In this document: positions 21,089 to 31,390 of the stretch, one piece after another | Layout of the letters: the number at the start of each line of letters is the position of its first letter | Numbering within the stretch: position 1 is the first letter of the stretch | Assembly (NCBI GenBank): GCA_019918135.1 | Contig: WBZZ01004118.1 | Coordinates: 35,001 to 99,000, forward strand | DNA length: 64,000 bases | Source of the DNA: Paulinella micropora | Lineage: Eukaryota; Cercozoa; Imbricatea; Euglyphida; Paulinellidae | Direction: 5' to 3' | Position numbers and translations under genes: made by a program | The notes under the pieces: model-generated | What the model was told of the DNA's origin: nothing | Seen by the model: only the letters and a program-made list of their open reading frames with translations | Database searches by the model: none

Positions 21089-22075
21089 CTACGTTGTCGT
21101 ATCCCGTTTTACCCTGCCAGTTGTGACTCGCGACGAGTAGCTTGAAGCCGGTATCGAACTGCTTGGAGCGGTGCTTCTTGGCTCGTTTCCGGACCCGACG
21201 GCCGCGCTTGGCTTCCGCCCTCGTGCTGCCCCCTCTGCAGGTGCTTGCGCAGGTTGGTCCCCCACTGCACTGGCCGCCGAATGCAGGGGCACCACATGCA
21301 CATCAGCACACTCAGACACACACTTAGGTGCATCGGCAGCCAATTCCGAAGACACCACCTGCACATCATCGACACATTCTTCATGCAGAGGCAAGACGCG
21401 ATATCCCGTCGCAGCTTCCTCCTTCCGGACCGCCGCTTCCCCACGCAGATGGATGCGAATAAGCCTTCGGACACGTTCCCTGTCCCTGAACCTGCGCCCA
21501 AGGGCCACATTGACCCCTCTGCCGAAGAATTTGAGATGTTTGAGTTGCTGCAACGCCGTCTGCCTGCTGTCATCGTCCTCGTAGACCAGCTCCAGGTGAC
21601 GAGACATTCGCTGGCCTTGCCACTCCATTACCGGGACCACCAGACCAAGACCGCTCATTTTGGAGGCGATCTCCTGTAGATTGGCGCGTTCTGAGAGCCC
21701 CCAGACAATCAGATTACGCCCGTCCTTGTCGTACCGATCTACCCGCCGGTACCGTCGAGGCGGCGGTGCCATCTGCCATATAGCGCCGCTCGCCTTATGT
21801 TGAAGCGCCGACCCGTGTGCCAGGTTTGGGGAGGAAGGATGAGGCGCAGCTAAGATAGCCTCTCCACGTGGTTCAGGAATTCCGTCATATACGCGAGCCC
21901 TCATCCTCCCATCCTGGGACATCGGGCCAGAGCCCGTCGAAAAGGCATTCCCACGGGGATTGTCCAGGTCTTCGGCGATTCTACCTTGTCCCATAAGGGC
22001 CACAGTGGTAGCTCCGTGCTTCGCGTATTTGTAATCCATTGAGAGTAGTAGACGGCCAATGTCGCTGGCCATCAC
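21089..22075 (-). pseudogene. LINE-alpha 2 N-terminal fragment with RRM-like domain
   Basis: First 280 or so residues match copy 1, including the RRM-like region. A short deletion near 21229 (CTGCCTCCCTC reduced to CTGCCCCCTC) shifts the frame just before the basic linker; the last 45 or so residues shown by this frame are out of register. Confidence 0.8.
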
Positions 22076-23061
22076 CGCCGCGCCTCTTTACGCCGAGGAA
22101 AGCGCCCGTCCATGCAAATAGCAACGGCGGTATCTGCAACACACACTACACGCATTTCCGCCGGTGTCACTGGACGCTGCCGCGTCGCTTCGTGCCCTTG
22201 GCGCCCGCCAGCACCCCCAGCGTCGCCAGAACTGCCTCACGCACTACACACACTCTCCATCGCATCGCCAACGCCTCTACTCTCATGCCTTATGGACTTT
22301 CAGCTGCTCCTAACAATACACATCATGAGGTACGGGTGTCCCCGAGTGGAGCCAGATCGGACGGCGTGCCGCTGAAACTCCTTCCCCCACGTGGGTATAG
22401 AAGGCGCGAACCTAGCGGTACCTATAGGGTCTTACAGACAAGTATAGTAATCCCAGCCGAAGCTGCTCAGTTAGAAATGCAACGGTGGAGGTTGTGAATG
22501 CATGGGGCAAGGCACGGCAACGCAGCAAGGCACTGGCAAGGCATTGGGACCGACTGAAGCCCCTCTCCAACGTGCGCTCATCATGTATTCCAGTTAGGCA
22601 ACCCCGAAGAAGCGAAGATAGGGAGGAGACAAAACCCAGATAGGATGAAGATAGGATTAACATGAAGCCGAAATGGAGCCGAGTTGGAACAGGTCAACTC
22701 GGCCCCATCTCGGCTCAATGTGAATCCTATCTTCAACCCATCTCGGTACTGTTTCCTCCGAATGCTCACCTCAACAAGATCACCAAACCGGAACTGGAAG
22801 CCCCCAGGCATTTACTCGGCAGGAAATTCGGCGAAAATGGGCTAACCAGGAAACCAGACCCAAACCAATAGCCAAGAAAAACGAGCCAACCAACAATCCA
22901 ACAGACAACCCCACAACCTGCCTGGCCAAACCCCTACCGAGTAAATGCCCAGTTGAGAGTTGCGCATATCCCAGTGACCGCCCTCCCCAAGCGGTCACCT
23001 TCGTGGGGAGAGGCCCAACCACCTCCTCTTCCCATGGAGTGCCATCTTGTGCACCCCTCCA

Positions 23062-23062
<1 letters not shown>
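22076..23062 (-). promoter_or_regulatory. LINE-alpha 2 5' UTR
   Basis: About 990 bp, nearly identical to 12856-13843. No ORF supported. Confidence 0.4.
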
Positions 23063-23147
<85 letters not shown>

Positions 23148-23150
23148 GTG

Positions 23151-23418
23151 GTGCTTCTCTGTCAATGGCTGATGCATTTCTGCACATGCGCCTCCATCGT
23201 CTCACCCGTGAGGGGAGTACGAAGAATTGACGATAAGCTCTAATGACACCCCCGCAAGGGCAGTTCCAACACTTCCAGACGGGCCAGTATGTTCAATGAA
23301 AATACTGGTCCAGAAATAGACCGGTATGTTCAATGAAAATACTGGTGGCACCGACGGGAATCGAACTGGCGACAGGGCCCAGATGGTAGAACTTGACCAC
23401 TGGGCTATCACGGTGTCC
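23151..23418 (-). mobile_element. SINE-A copy 13, full length
   Basis: Two internal repeats, intact head. Has an extra GTG at the tail junction. Confidence 0.85.
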
Positions 23419-23469
<51 letters not shown>

Positions 23470-23682
23470 GTGCTTCTCTGTCAATGGCTGATGCATTTCT
23501 GCACATGCGCCTCCATCGTCTCACCCGTGAGGGGAGTACGAAGAATTGACGATAGGCTCTAATGACAACCCCGCAAGGACAGTTCCAACACTTCCAGACG
23601 GACCGGTATGTTCAATGAAAATACTGGTCCAGACGGACCGGTATGTTCAATGAAAATACTTGTGGCACCGACGGGAATCGAA

Positions 23683-23685
<3 letters not shown>
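23470..23685 (-). mobile_element. SINE-A copy 14, 5'-truncated in the head
   Basis: Ends at GAATCGAACTG, so it keeps the B-box and loses the A-box. Shares the truncation point and the ATACTTGTGG variant with SINE-A 17, so they are duplicates. Confidence 0.85.
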
Positions 23686-23713
<28 letters not shown>

Positions 23714-23723
23714 GACTTATCAG

Positions 23724-25655
23724 TCAATTGGCCTTTGATCCTGTCGGACATGTGCCTCCATTGGTAGCACGGGACCGTTCGGTGACGCGGCTCCGCTCCA
23801 AAGACTCGACTGGCAGTGCAATGTGCAAATGAGCGTGCTGTGCATGTGCAAGTGGGTGCAAGGAGTGAGAGGAGTTATCTGCCGAGAAGAAGTCCGCGAC
23901 GCTGCGCTGACCTCCACCTACAACAGATCTAGCCAGACATTCTACCTGACTAGGCCTTCCCCTCCTTCTACCCACCTCCTGAACGACCGTGAGGTCGATC
24001 ACCTCCTCCTCCTCCTCCGCCCCCTCTGCCTCCCTGGTCTGCGCCTCCAACTCCTCCCACTCCTTCCAGATGGTGGTAACAAACCTTCCTAACCCCTCCT
24101 CCACCTCTTCTGGGACAGGGATAAACAAAACGCCGAGCATCGCCGCCATCTTTTCATCCTCCCCCTTCAGCCATTCCTCTTTGAAGAGCCTCATCTCCTC
24201 CTCTGCCTCCCGCAGTTCCCTGTGATAAAGCCCTCCTCGATTCAGCATGAGGGGCTGCCGGGCTTGCGCCTCATCGATAAACTTAAACAGTGCCTCACGA
24301 GAGCTCGCAAACGTTGGGCAATGCAGCAGGAAGTGACGTAACGACTCGTTAACCTCAGTGCCACACAAGGCGAAACAGCTTGAGCAGTCCGGCGAGCATG
24401 AGCCAAATTTGGATCGGTAGAGGCGAAGGCGATTGTTGCAGCTCAACAATCGCCTTCTGATAAGGTTGTGACTTCCCCCCTCCAGCGCCCGCCAACGTGG
24501 GAAAGCAGAGCGGGAAGACATCTGGCTAAGCAGCACCCTAAGCCCATCAGAGGGCTTAGCCTGCCGCTCCCAGCCAGCTACTTCCTGCCGGACAGACCAT
24601 TGCTTTACCACCTCGTTCCAGTTCGCCAGAGCGGCCCGCCAGTCCTTATCATCTACCGTGCCATCTTCGTTCACGACCCGCTTGAGCGCAACCAAGCCCT
24701 CCCGCAGCCTGTGATCTGCTAAGATCAAATTTTCCGTATCTTCCTTCCATTTGCACCGACCCGTGTTGTAAAGCCTGCGTGTTAGCGCTGTGTTGCCCAG
24801 TAACTCGATGCGCCCTAGGAACCGAAGCCGGGCCGCCTTGGCAAGGATGCTAAAACTCGGCGTGCGGCCTAAACCCCTGGTGATGCAGCCGCTTGTGCGC
24901 GTACCAACACCCAAGATGACCCGCAGGGGCGCTACCAACGCGCCCTCCAGCTTACTCAGCTTGTTGGCGCCCGGCAGATCCCAAAAAGCCGATGCGTAAA
25001 GCAACTTTGCGCCAACCATTTGCTGCCAATTCATCAGCCGAAGACGCGCTGGAACTTCATGGGCAATCCAGAGGGGGTAGCAGGCAGCCGTTCCCGCTAC
25101 AGTGATTTCCGCCGCCCGCTTCGCTTGCGGTTTATCGGAGAGGGTGTCCGTGAGCAGAACTCCCAGGTATTTGTAGTGGTCGGTGACGTTGAGAACCTTG
25201 CCCCGGAACCTCACGCATGGGGGCGACTTTTTTGACTTGGCGTGCCCGTATATCGGCATGACTTCTGTCTTGCCCGGTTTCAGGTTGATTTCAAGCCGAT
25301 AGTCCTCCACGAATGTCGCCACGACATTTACAATCTGTTGAAGCTCCGTGACACTATGCGCAATTACCGCAACGTCGTCGGCGTAAAGCAGGGTCCGTAT
25401 GTCTTCGATGCGGTTGAGGTCCTCGATCTCCAACTCTTTCGCGATTCGGACCGTTAGCTCATCCATGAAGACGTTGAACAGCGACGGTGACAACGGCGAC
25501 CCTTGCTGAACTCCCATCTCTTCCAGCACTTCACCAGTGAGTTCGCCATCGACTAGCACTCGCGATGACGTTCTTCGGCAAAAACGCCGCAGAATGCGAT
25601 AGAACTTGCCCTGTACCCCATCTGGGTTAGCCTCTGAAACAACCCGGCCCGCCAA
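23724..25655 (-). CDS. LINE-beta 1: RT C-terminal half, Cys/His motif, regulatory-motif tail
   Basis: 643 residues; genuine homology starts at GVQGKFYRILRRF. Contains QQGSPLSP, YADD and a C-x2-C/H/C motif around CSSCFALCGTEVNESLRHFLLHC. Tail: VIDLTVV in an acidic context, RRRGRP, then QRSVADFF (583-590, PIP box at 23886-23909). Stops at TGA 12 nt before the (ATT)n tail. Confidence 0.88.
   Translation of the reverse strand: MAGRVVSEANPDGVQGKFYRILRRFCRRTSSRVLVDGELTGEVLEEMGVQQGSPLSPSLFNVFMDELTVRIAKELEIEDLNRIEDIRTLLYADDVAVIAHSVTELQQIVNVVATFVEDYRLEINLKPGKTEVMPIYGHAKSKKSPPCVRFRGKVLNVTDHYKYLGVLLTDTLSDKPQAKRAAEITVAGTAACYPLWIAHEVPARLRLMNWQQMVGAKLLYASAFWDLPGANKLSKLEGALVAPLRVILGVGTRTSGCITRGLGRTPSFSILAKAARLRFLGRIELLGNTALTRRLYNTGRCKWKEDTENLILADHRLREGLVALKRVVNEDGTVDDKDWRAALANWNEVVKQWSVRQEVAGWERQAKPSDGLRVLLSQMSSRSAFPRWRALEGGSHNLIRRRLLSCNNRLRLYRSKFGSCSPDCSSCFALCGTEVNESLRHFLLHCPTFASSREALFKFIDEAQARQPLMLNRGGLYHRELREAEEEMRLFKEEWLKGEDEKMAAMLGVLFIPVPEEVEEGLGRFVTTIWKEWEELEAQTREAEGAEEEEEVIDLTVVQEVGRRRGRPSQVECLARSVVGGGQRSVADFFSADNSSHSLHPLAHAQHAHLHIALPVESLERSRVTERSRATNGGTCPTGSKAN
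23886..23909 (-). other. PIP box coding site in LINE-beta 1
   Basis: Encodes QRSVADFF; same position relative to the AT-hook core (18 residues) as in LINE-alpha. Confidence 0.75.
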
Positions 25656-27280
25656 ACCGTAGGGAATGCCTTTCTCAGATCCACGAACAAAACGAAAGAA
25701 CGGAGGCCAGCTTGTTGTCTAAGGCGCAGACACTCCTTAAGGACAAAAATCTGGTCCCCCGTACTACGTTTTGGCCGGAACCCACCCTGCTCTGGGCGAA
25801 GCCTGCCCGGCTGATCGATGAAAGCCGTAAGCCTCGCCGCCATAAGGGACAGATACATCTTACCCAGACAGCTCAGAATCGCGATGTATCTCCAATTTTC
25901 CGGATCGGTTGGGTCGCCTCCTTTTGGGATGTTGACGATAATCGCTTTGCCCCAGTCGCTGGGGGTGTATTCGCACGATTTCAACCAGTTGAAGAAGCGC
26001 ACCAGAAAGCTCACAATCCGCGTGCCTCCGTACTTGAGCATCTCGTTCTTGATCTTATCCGGTGAGCACGCTTTGTGATTCTGGAGATTTTCCTGGCAGA
26101 GCTCCACTTCCTTCTCGGTGTAATCATAGTCCAGCGGGCCCGTCTCAGTCCGGATCTCCTCGGCTTGCGCCATGGCCTCGAATTGGTCGCGCAGGTTGTC
26201 GTTATACTGGAAGGTTTCGCGGGCCTTCCGCTCGGGCTCAATCCGCGCTGCTTCCTCATCAGAACCGACTTCCTCTACACATGCATCCTCCAAAAACTGG
26301 TTTTCTTTGGGGACCACCATACGTCGGCGGTATTCTTCCCATTCTTGTAGTTTTTCCCGGAGTGTGCATGCCAGAGTGCCATCGGGCTTCCGAACAGGAG
26401 CAGAAGCGTTCGACCGCCGAACCCCGCCCAAACGCTTTGACAGCTTCCAGTACGTGGCCATGGTAGCGCTCCTGAAGTTGGCAGCGGTGTCATTCTGGAC
26501 CCGCTTCCACGCTTGCTCCTTCTTCTCCTTGCATAACCTTCTGACCGCCTTCCTCGCTTCTTTATATCTTTGCCAGGCCTCTCGGTTGGCCTCATTCCTT
26601 CGCCAGAGGCCGTATGCCTCTCTCCGTCGCGCAATCGCTTCCCTAAGACTCTCATCAAACCATGCATTAGTAAACCCTGGCCTAATCACCCGAACTCCCA
26701 AGACCTTCACGGCTGCGCCCGTGAAAGCTCGGACCACTAAGCTAGCGACCCTATCTACCTCCTGCTGAAGCTCATCCGGGTCCTCCACTGCTGATAGATC
26801 TGGGAGGCCATCTGGCAACAGCCCCGATATACCAGCTGCAAAGGTCTCGTCGTACTTCAACCTAAGCTTAGACAGCTCACTCTCCTTACCCTCAGCTACC
26901 CTGCCTATCAAGCGCTCTGCCTTGAATGCTTTGTACCTCTTTACCTGCTTTTTGGGGGGTGGCTGTCCCCCCCAGACCAGTTCCGCCCACACAGCTTTGT
27001 GGTCGGTATCAAGGTCTACCTCGTCGACGCCGAAGCTTGCCTCCTCCGCCAGCTCGGAAGAGACGCAGATGTAATCCAGTAGATGCCTTCGTCCACCTAC
27101 ATTTTCCTGCCTAGACCACCAATATTTGTCCCCCCGTGGTTGCGAAAACCCACTGAGATTGCGCAACCCCGTGGCAACAAGCATCGCAGCCAGCAACTCA
27201 AGATTCTCACTCCTAACCCCTCGTTGCGAAAACCCACTGAGATTGCGCAACCCCGTGGCAACAAGCATCGCAGCCAGCAA
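25553..27280 (-). pseudogene. LINE-beta 1: endonuclease C-terminus and RT N-terminal half
   Basis: 575 residues. LLAAMLVATGLRNLSGFSQ occurs twice in a row because of the 5' tandem duplication. Then the LLDYI and DTDHKAVW motifs of the APE domain, the linker, and RT motifs PKGG, RPEQGGFR and FVDLRKAF. One lost C near 25615 (four C against five in copy 2) shifts the frame before the GSPLSP motif. Confidence 0.85.
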
Positions 27281-27290
27281 TTCACCATTC

Positions 27291-27382
<92 letters not shown>
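27291..27382. repeat. (AAT)n tract, about 92 bp
   Basis: Between LINE-beta 1 and SINE-A 15. Confidence 0.97.
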
Positions 27383-27649
27383 GTGCTTCTCTGTCAATGG
27401 CTGATGCATTTCTGCACATGCGCCTCCATCGTCTCACCCGTGAGGGGAGTACGAAGAATTTGACGATAAGCTCTAATGACACCCCCGCAAGGGCAGTTCC
27501 AACACTTCCAGACGGGCCGGTATGTTCAATGAAAATACTGGTCCAGACGGATCGGTATGTTCAATGAAAATACTTGTGGCACCGACGGGAATCGAACTGG
27601 CGACAGGGCCCAGATGGTAGAACTTAACCACTGGGCTATCACGGTGACC
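27383..27649 (-). mobile_element. SINE-A copy 15, full length
   Basis: Carries GGTGACC at the head end where other copies have GGTGTCC, a mark shared only with SINE-A 19; both lie beside a PB element. Also has the ATACTTGTGG variant. Confidence 0.85.
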
Positions 27650-27914
27650 AATAATAATAATAATAATAATAATAAATATAATGTCTATGTGTATGTGCAT
27701 GGATACCATATGGTATCCATAATTATTAATATTCCGGATCAGAAAAAAATAATAGAATTATAAAACTTTATTAATATTGTTATTAAACTTTGTTTTCCTG
27801 TCACCCAAAGTAAGAAAAATTTATTTACATAAGTGAAAAGGCTCATGCCTTACTGTCAGAGAGCCCCCGCCCCCAAAGTCATTTTTACCCCAGATACCAG
27901 GTGGTATCTAGTGT

Positions 27915-30338
27915 TTAAACGATTTGAAAATGCTCAAAATCACTTACGCTGTTTTTTTTTTTTGCTTGTTTTCCGTATTGCTTGTGCCAGGCGTGACATA
28001 TGCGACCTTCGCCGCTGCACAGTGGCATATCCTGGCAACAGGAGGCGCAATAATAACTCGTCATGGACACCCTCCTCTCAGAAAAAGCGTACAGGCAAAC
28101 ACGGCACCTACGCCTCTTTGGCCTCTCCGTGCTCTGGCTGTATGCGCGACCGGCCTCATGCCTTTTTCTAATTTTGTCCGACATAAGGGTCAAAGGATAT
28201 CCGCAAAGTTCCATGCACGGGGTGAACGGGGGGGGGGCGACAGGAGCGAGGGGTGCAGAGGGGGGGGGGGGGGGGGCTGGGGACATGCAAGATTAGGATC
28301 GTTTCCGCTTTCAATGAGCTTGGATGCGAGGAGATGCTTGAAAAAGCCGGGCCTGTTGTCTCCTTTCAGCATATTGAGATTGACCAAAACGGTTTTGCTG
28401 AAAAAATTGAAATGCTTGTAAGCATTGGTGATAATAAAATCCAGCAAAATAAAGAAATCACCTTTTTCCAGTCATTGACTGTAATGCCGAAGTTGAGGGA
28501 AGAGGACCCGTGGCGAGCGGAGTTGAATTGATCGACAGCGTTGAAAGCGCTATAATACAACGCCACGGCCTCGCACCACGGGACAAGAGGCAAAGTGCGG
28601 CTGTAACGAGCATTCCGCGGCTTGCCGGGCAAAGTGGTGGAGCATGTAGCAATATCCTGCTGCTGATTGTGGTCGTTTTGGTTCACCGCGAACAGCCTGA
28701 TACAGTCCTTTTCGCATGTTGCTGACGCCAAATCCCCCTTCGACCCCCCCCTGGCACCCCATAGCATCTTCACAGGAAAGCCCGCATGTGCAGTCTTCAC
28801 CATTCCGACAAAATCAAGGCCCCTTTTTTTCAACTCACATGCTATTTTTCAACTGGCAAACCACGAATCACCGATTCCAATGCGCCCAGAACCGAGCCAC
28901 GGCCTCATCATACGCAAAGTGGTGGCAGTAGTGACCCCGAACTCATGTGCAAATTCTTTTTTTTGATATCTCTCCTTACCTTCCACCATCTCCAGTGCGA
29001 TACAGATCCCAGACTCGACACAACAGGCGGCACGATATTCCCTTCCCACGGGGATCGGCTTGCGGGGAACAACCATTTGCCCAGGCATTCCTTCTCCAGT
29101 GAACTGCCCCATACTTTCGTCGATAGTAATGAACCCCCCCCCGCAACTATGGCTTCCCTCGCCTTACGATCGACAGCCTCCGCCCACCCCCGAATAGGCA
29201 AAAAAGGGTCATCTTCTGTTGCTGGTGGACCTGTACGTAAACATTTCAAGATCCCCTCGAACCGATTGCAGGCTATTATGTCGCCATAACCATCCCCCGG
29301 CAAGCCGTCTGTACCCATACACTTTTTGGGTGCCCAGTGTGACCTTCTCCTACCTCTGTCGGCCAATGAGATTTGGATTAACAGCCCCACAAAGACAAAA
29401 AATTCTTCCGTGGTAAGTGGTTTTGAGACCCTCTTATCTTTCTCTTTCGCTAGCTCTATGTTAGTCAGCTGTATAAGTTTTGTCACCGCATCCATTGGCA
29501 AAAAGTGCAAAAGGTGTCTACACACAGGAAAAAAATTATAAAAAAAATTAGCAAAACAAACAAAAACCTTGAAAAAAGTTAACACCATGATTACAAGAAA
29601 CCAACAGACCAAACACAGAGTTGAATTTTTTTTTCTTTCCAATCGTTGTCTGAAACAACACAACACAATTTTAAAAAAAAGACATAGACATGTAGAGAAA
29701 GTGTTGGGGAATGAGGTGCTAACTGGAATAGGAAAAATATATAGAGAAGACAGAGAGAGAGAGGAGGGCTTACGACAGGGGGCCAGTGTCTTTTTTTCAT
29801 CGAGTGTCGTCTTCGGTTTGTGCCAAGGTCGATCTGCTCCCCAATCCACCGCCTGTGGACCCAGCTTTCAGTCGAACCCCTTTCCCAGGAGTTTTTCTCT
29901 CTCAGTCTCTATTTCCTCTGCAGTATTAGGGCTTGGATTGTAACAGGGCATGAATTCTTCATCACCTCCCTCCCCCTCCTCCTCGTCTTCTTCTACAGCA
30001 GCCTGCTCTTTCTGTTCTTGTTTTTGTTCCTCCTCCTGCTCCTCCTCTTCTTCTTCTTCATCATCAGAGACCTCCATCACTACCTCTTCGCCCTCCCCAT
30101 TCATGAAAGCCAAACTCGACCACTCATGGGCTGGCTCTGGCTTCAAATGTTTTGTGAACTTGTAATAATCCTTACCATCAAACCGAGCAGTAATAAGAGC
30201 TTTTTTTTGTTTCGTTTCTTGATCTTTCAACACACCCAAAGCCCGAATGTCATTATATTTCGATTCCCCTAATTTCTTTTTTGCCCAAGGCACCCCGAAC
30301 CGAGAAACAGAGACTGAGATGGTCGTTCCTACTTCCAT
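27915..30338 (-). pseudogene. PB copy 1 transposase, piggyBac-type, disrupted
   Basis: Reconstructed in order on the minus strand. N-terminal domain with a long acidic Glu/Gln region (30338-29868), an in-frame TGA, then an intron 29773-29518. The DDE core follows: TTEEFFVFVGLLIQ, NRFEGILKCLR, TIDES (first catalytic Asp, about 29120), GDSWF (second), VKTAHAGFP, AVDQFNSARHG, ITNAYKHF. Last is a Cys-rich piggyBac C-terminal domain, CRVC ... CASC ... C/H. Breaks: the first TGA, a G9 run before TIDES out of frame, TGA right after GDSWFAS, and a frameshift near ITNAYK. Cut-and-paste function is known for the family; this copy should not make an active enzyme. Confidence 0.82.
29518..29773 (-). other. 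Predicted spliceosomal intron in PB 1
   Basis: Donor GTC|GTAAGCC, then pyrimidine-rich sequence ending CCTGTGTGTAG|ACACC. Removing it joins ...LAPC to the HLLHFLPMDAVTK region. The same sites occur in PB 2 and PB 3. Confidence 0.65.
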
Positions 30339-30607
30339 CTTTGGAGAAAAAAATCATTATGTGGCGGCTTCCCGTGGAAAAAGTGTATTGGGAGGGGTCA
30401 ACCTTCTATTTAAAAAAAACTTCAACTCAAAGTTTTGTAGAGAAATTTTACTGGTCGCTTCCTGGGGACTTGCTCAATAGATTACTGTAGTTTATTTTAT
30501 GACAACGCATCCGGTTCGATCGCTAGAATTTTTTGAAAACCTGTCACTAAAAAACTGATACCATATGGTAACACAGGATACCATATGGTATCGCCATGGG
30601 CATAGAC

Positions 30608-30677
<70 letters not shown>

Positions 30678-30945
30678 GTGCTTCTCTGTCAATGGCTGAT
30701 GCATTTCTGCACATGCGCCTCCATCGTCTCACCCGTGAGGGGAGTACGAAGAATTGACGATAAGCTCTAATGACACCCCCGCAAGGGCAGTTCCAACACT
30801 TCCAGACGGGCCGGTATGTTCAATGAAAATACAGGTCCAGAAATAGACCGGTATGTTCAATGAACATACTGGTGGCACCGACGGGAATCGAACTGGCGAC
30901 AGGGCCCAGATGGTAGAACTTGACCACTGGGCTATCACGGTGTCC
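30678..30945 (-). mobile_element. SINE-A copy 16, full length
   Basis: Two internal repeats with a few private substitutions (ATACAGG, GAACATAC). Confidence 0.85.
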
Positions 30946-31044
<99 letters not shown>

Positions 31045-31257
31045 GTGCTTCTCTGTCAATGGCTGATGCATTTCTGCGCATGCGCCTCCATCGTCTCACC
31101 CGTGAGGGGAGTACGAAGAATTGACGATAGGCTCTAATGACACCCCCGCAAGGTGAGTTCCAACACTTCCAGACGGACCGGTATGTTCAATGAAAATACT
31201 GGTCCAGACGGACCGGTATGTTCAATGAAAATACTTGTGGCACCGACGGGAATCGAA

Positions 31258-31260
<3 letters not shown>
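31045..31260 (-). mobile_element. SINE-A copy 17, 5'-truncated in the head
   Basis: Same truncation (GAATCGAACTG) and variants as SINE-A 14. Confidence 0.85.
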
Positions 31261-31345
<85 letters not shown>

Positions 31346-31354
31346 GTAGTAGTA

Positions 31355-31388
<34 letters not shown>
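31261..31388. repeat. (AAT)n tract with an AGT block
   Basis: Four AGT units near 31345-31356 mark this tract. Confidence 0.95.

Positions 31389-31390
<2 letters not shown>

Larger units (their letters stand above)
16951..23062 (-). mobile_element. LINE-alpha copy 2, full length (6.1 kb)
   Basis: Same ends as copy 1 and nearly identical, but with more reading-frame damage in the endonuclease half and an intact frame through the RT C-terminus. With its left flank it is part of a segmental duplication of 6.5-13.8 kb. Confidence 0.92.
23714..27290 (-). mobile_element. LINE-beta copy 1, 5'-truncated (3.6 kb)
   Basis: 3' end TTGACTGATAAGTC then (ATT)n. Its 5' end falls inside the endonuclease and abuts (AAT)n. 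An 80-bp stretch at the 5' end is present twice in tandem (about 27125-27200 and 27220-27290). One frameshift in the RT near 25615. Confidence 0.9.
27682..30608 (-). mobile_element. PB copy 1: piggyBac-like DNA transposon (2.9 kb)
   Basis: Ends TGTCTATG and CATAGACA form inverted termini. Just inside each end is the palindrome GATACCATATGGTATC, doubled at the right end, with a third related palindrome GATACCAGGTGGTATC near 27893. Inserted in (AAT)n; no TTAA flank. The minus strand carries a damaged transposase with one intron. Confidence 0.85.

Noticed and set aside
28190-28300. Pro-rich protein on the minus strand of PB
   Set aside because: Produced by variable poly-C/G runs inside the transposase linker. 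It links the DDE core to the Cys-rich end but is not a separate gene.
28849-28851. UGA reassigned to a sense codon such as Trp
   Set aside because: In-frame TGA occurs in PB, GYP and LINE-alpha 2 (TGG to TGA). However, the 1915-residue Pol and 1157-residue LINE ORFs use only TGG for Trp and are free of TGA, and LINE-beta ends at TGA. A standard code with readthrough and decay explains the data.
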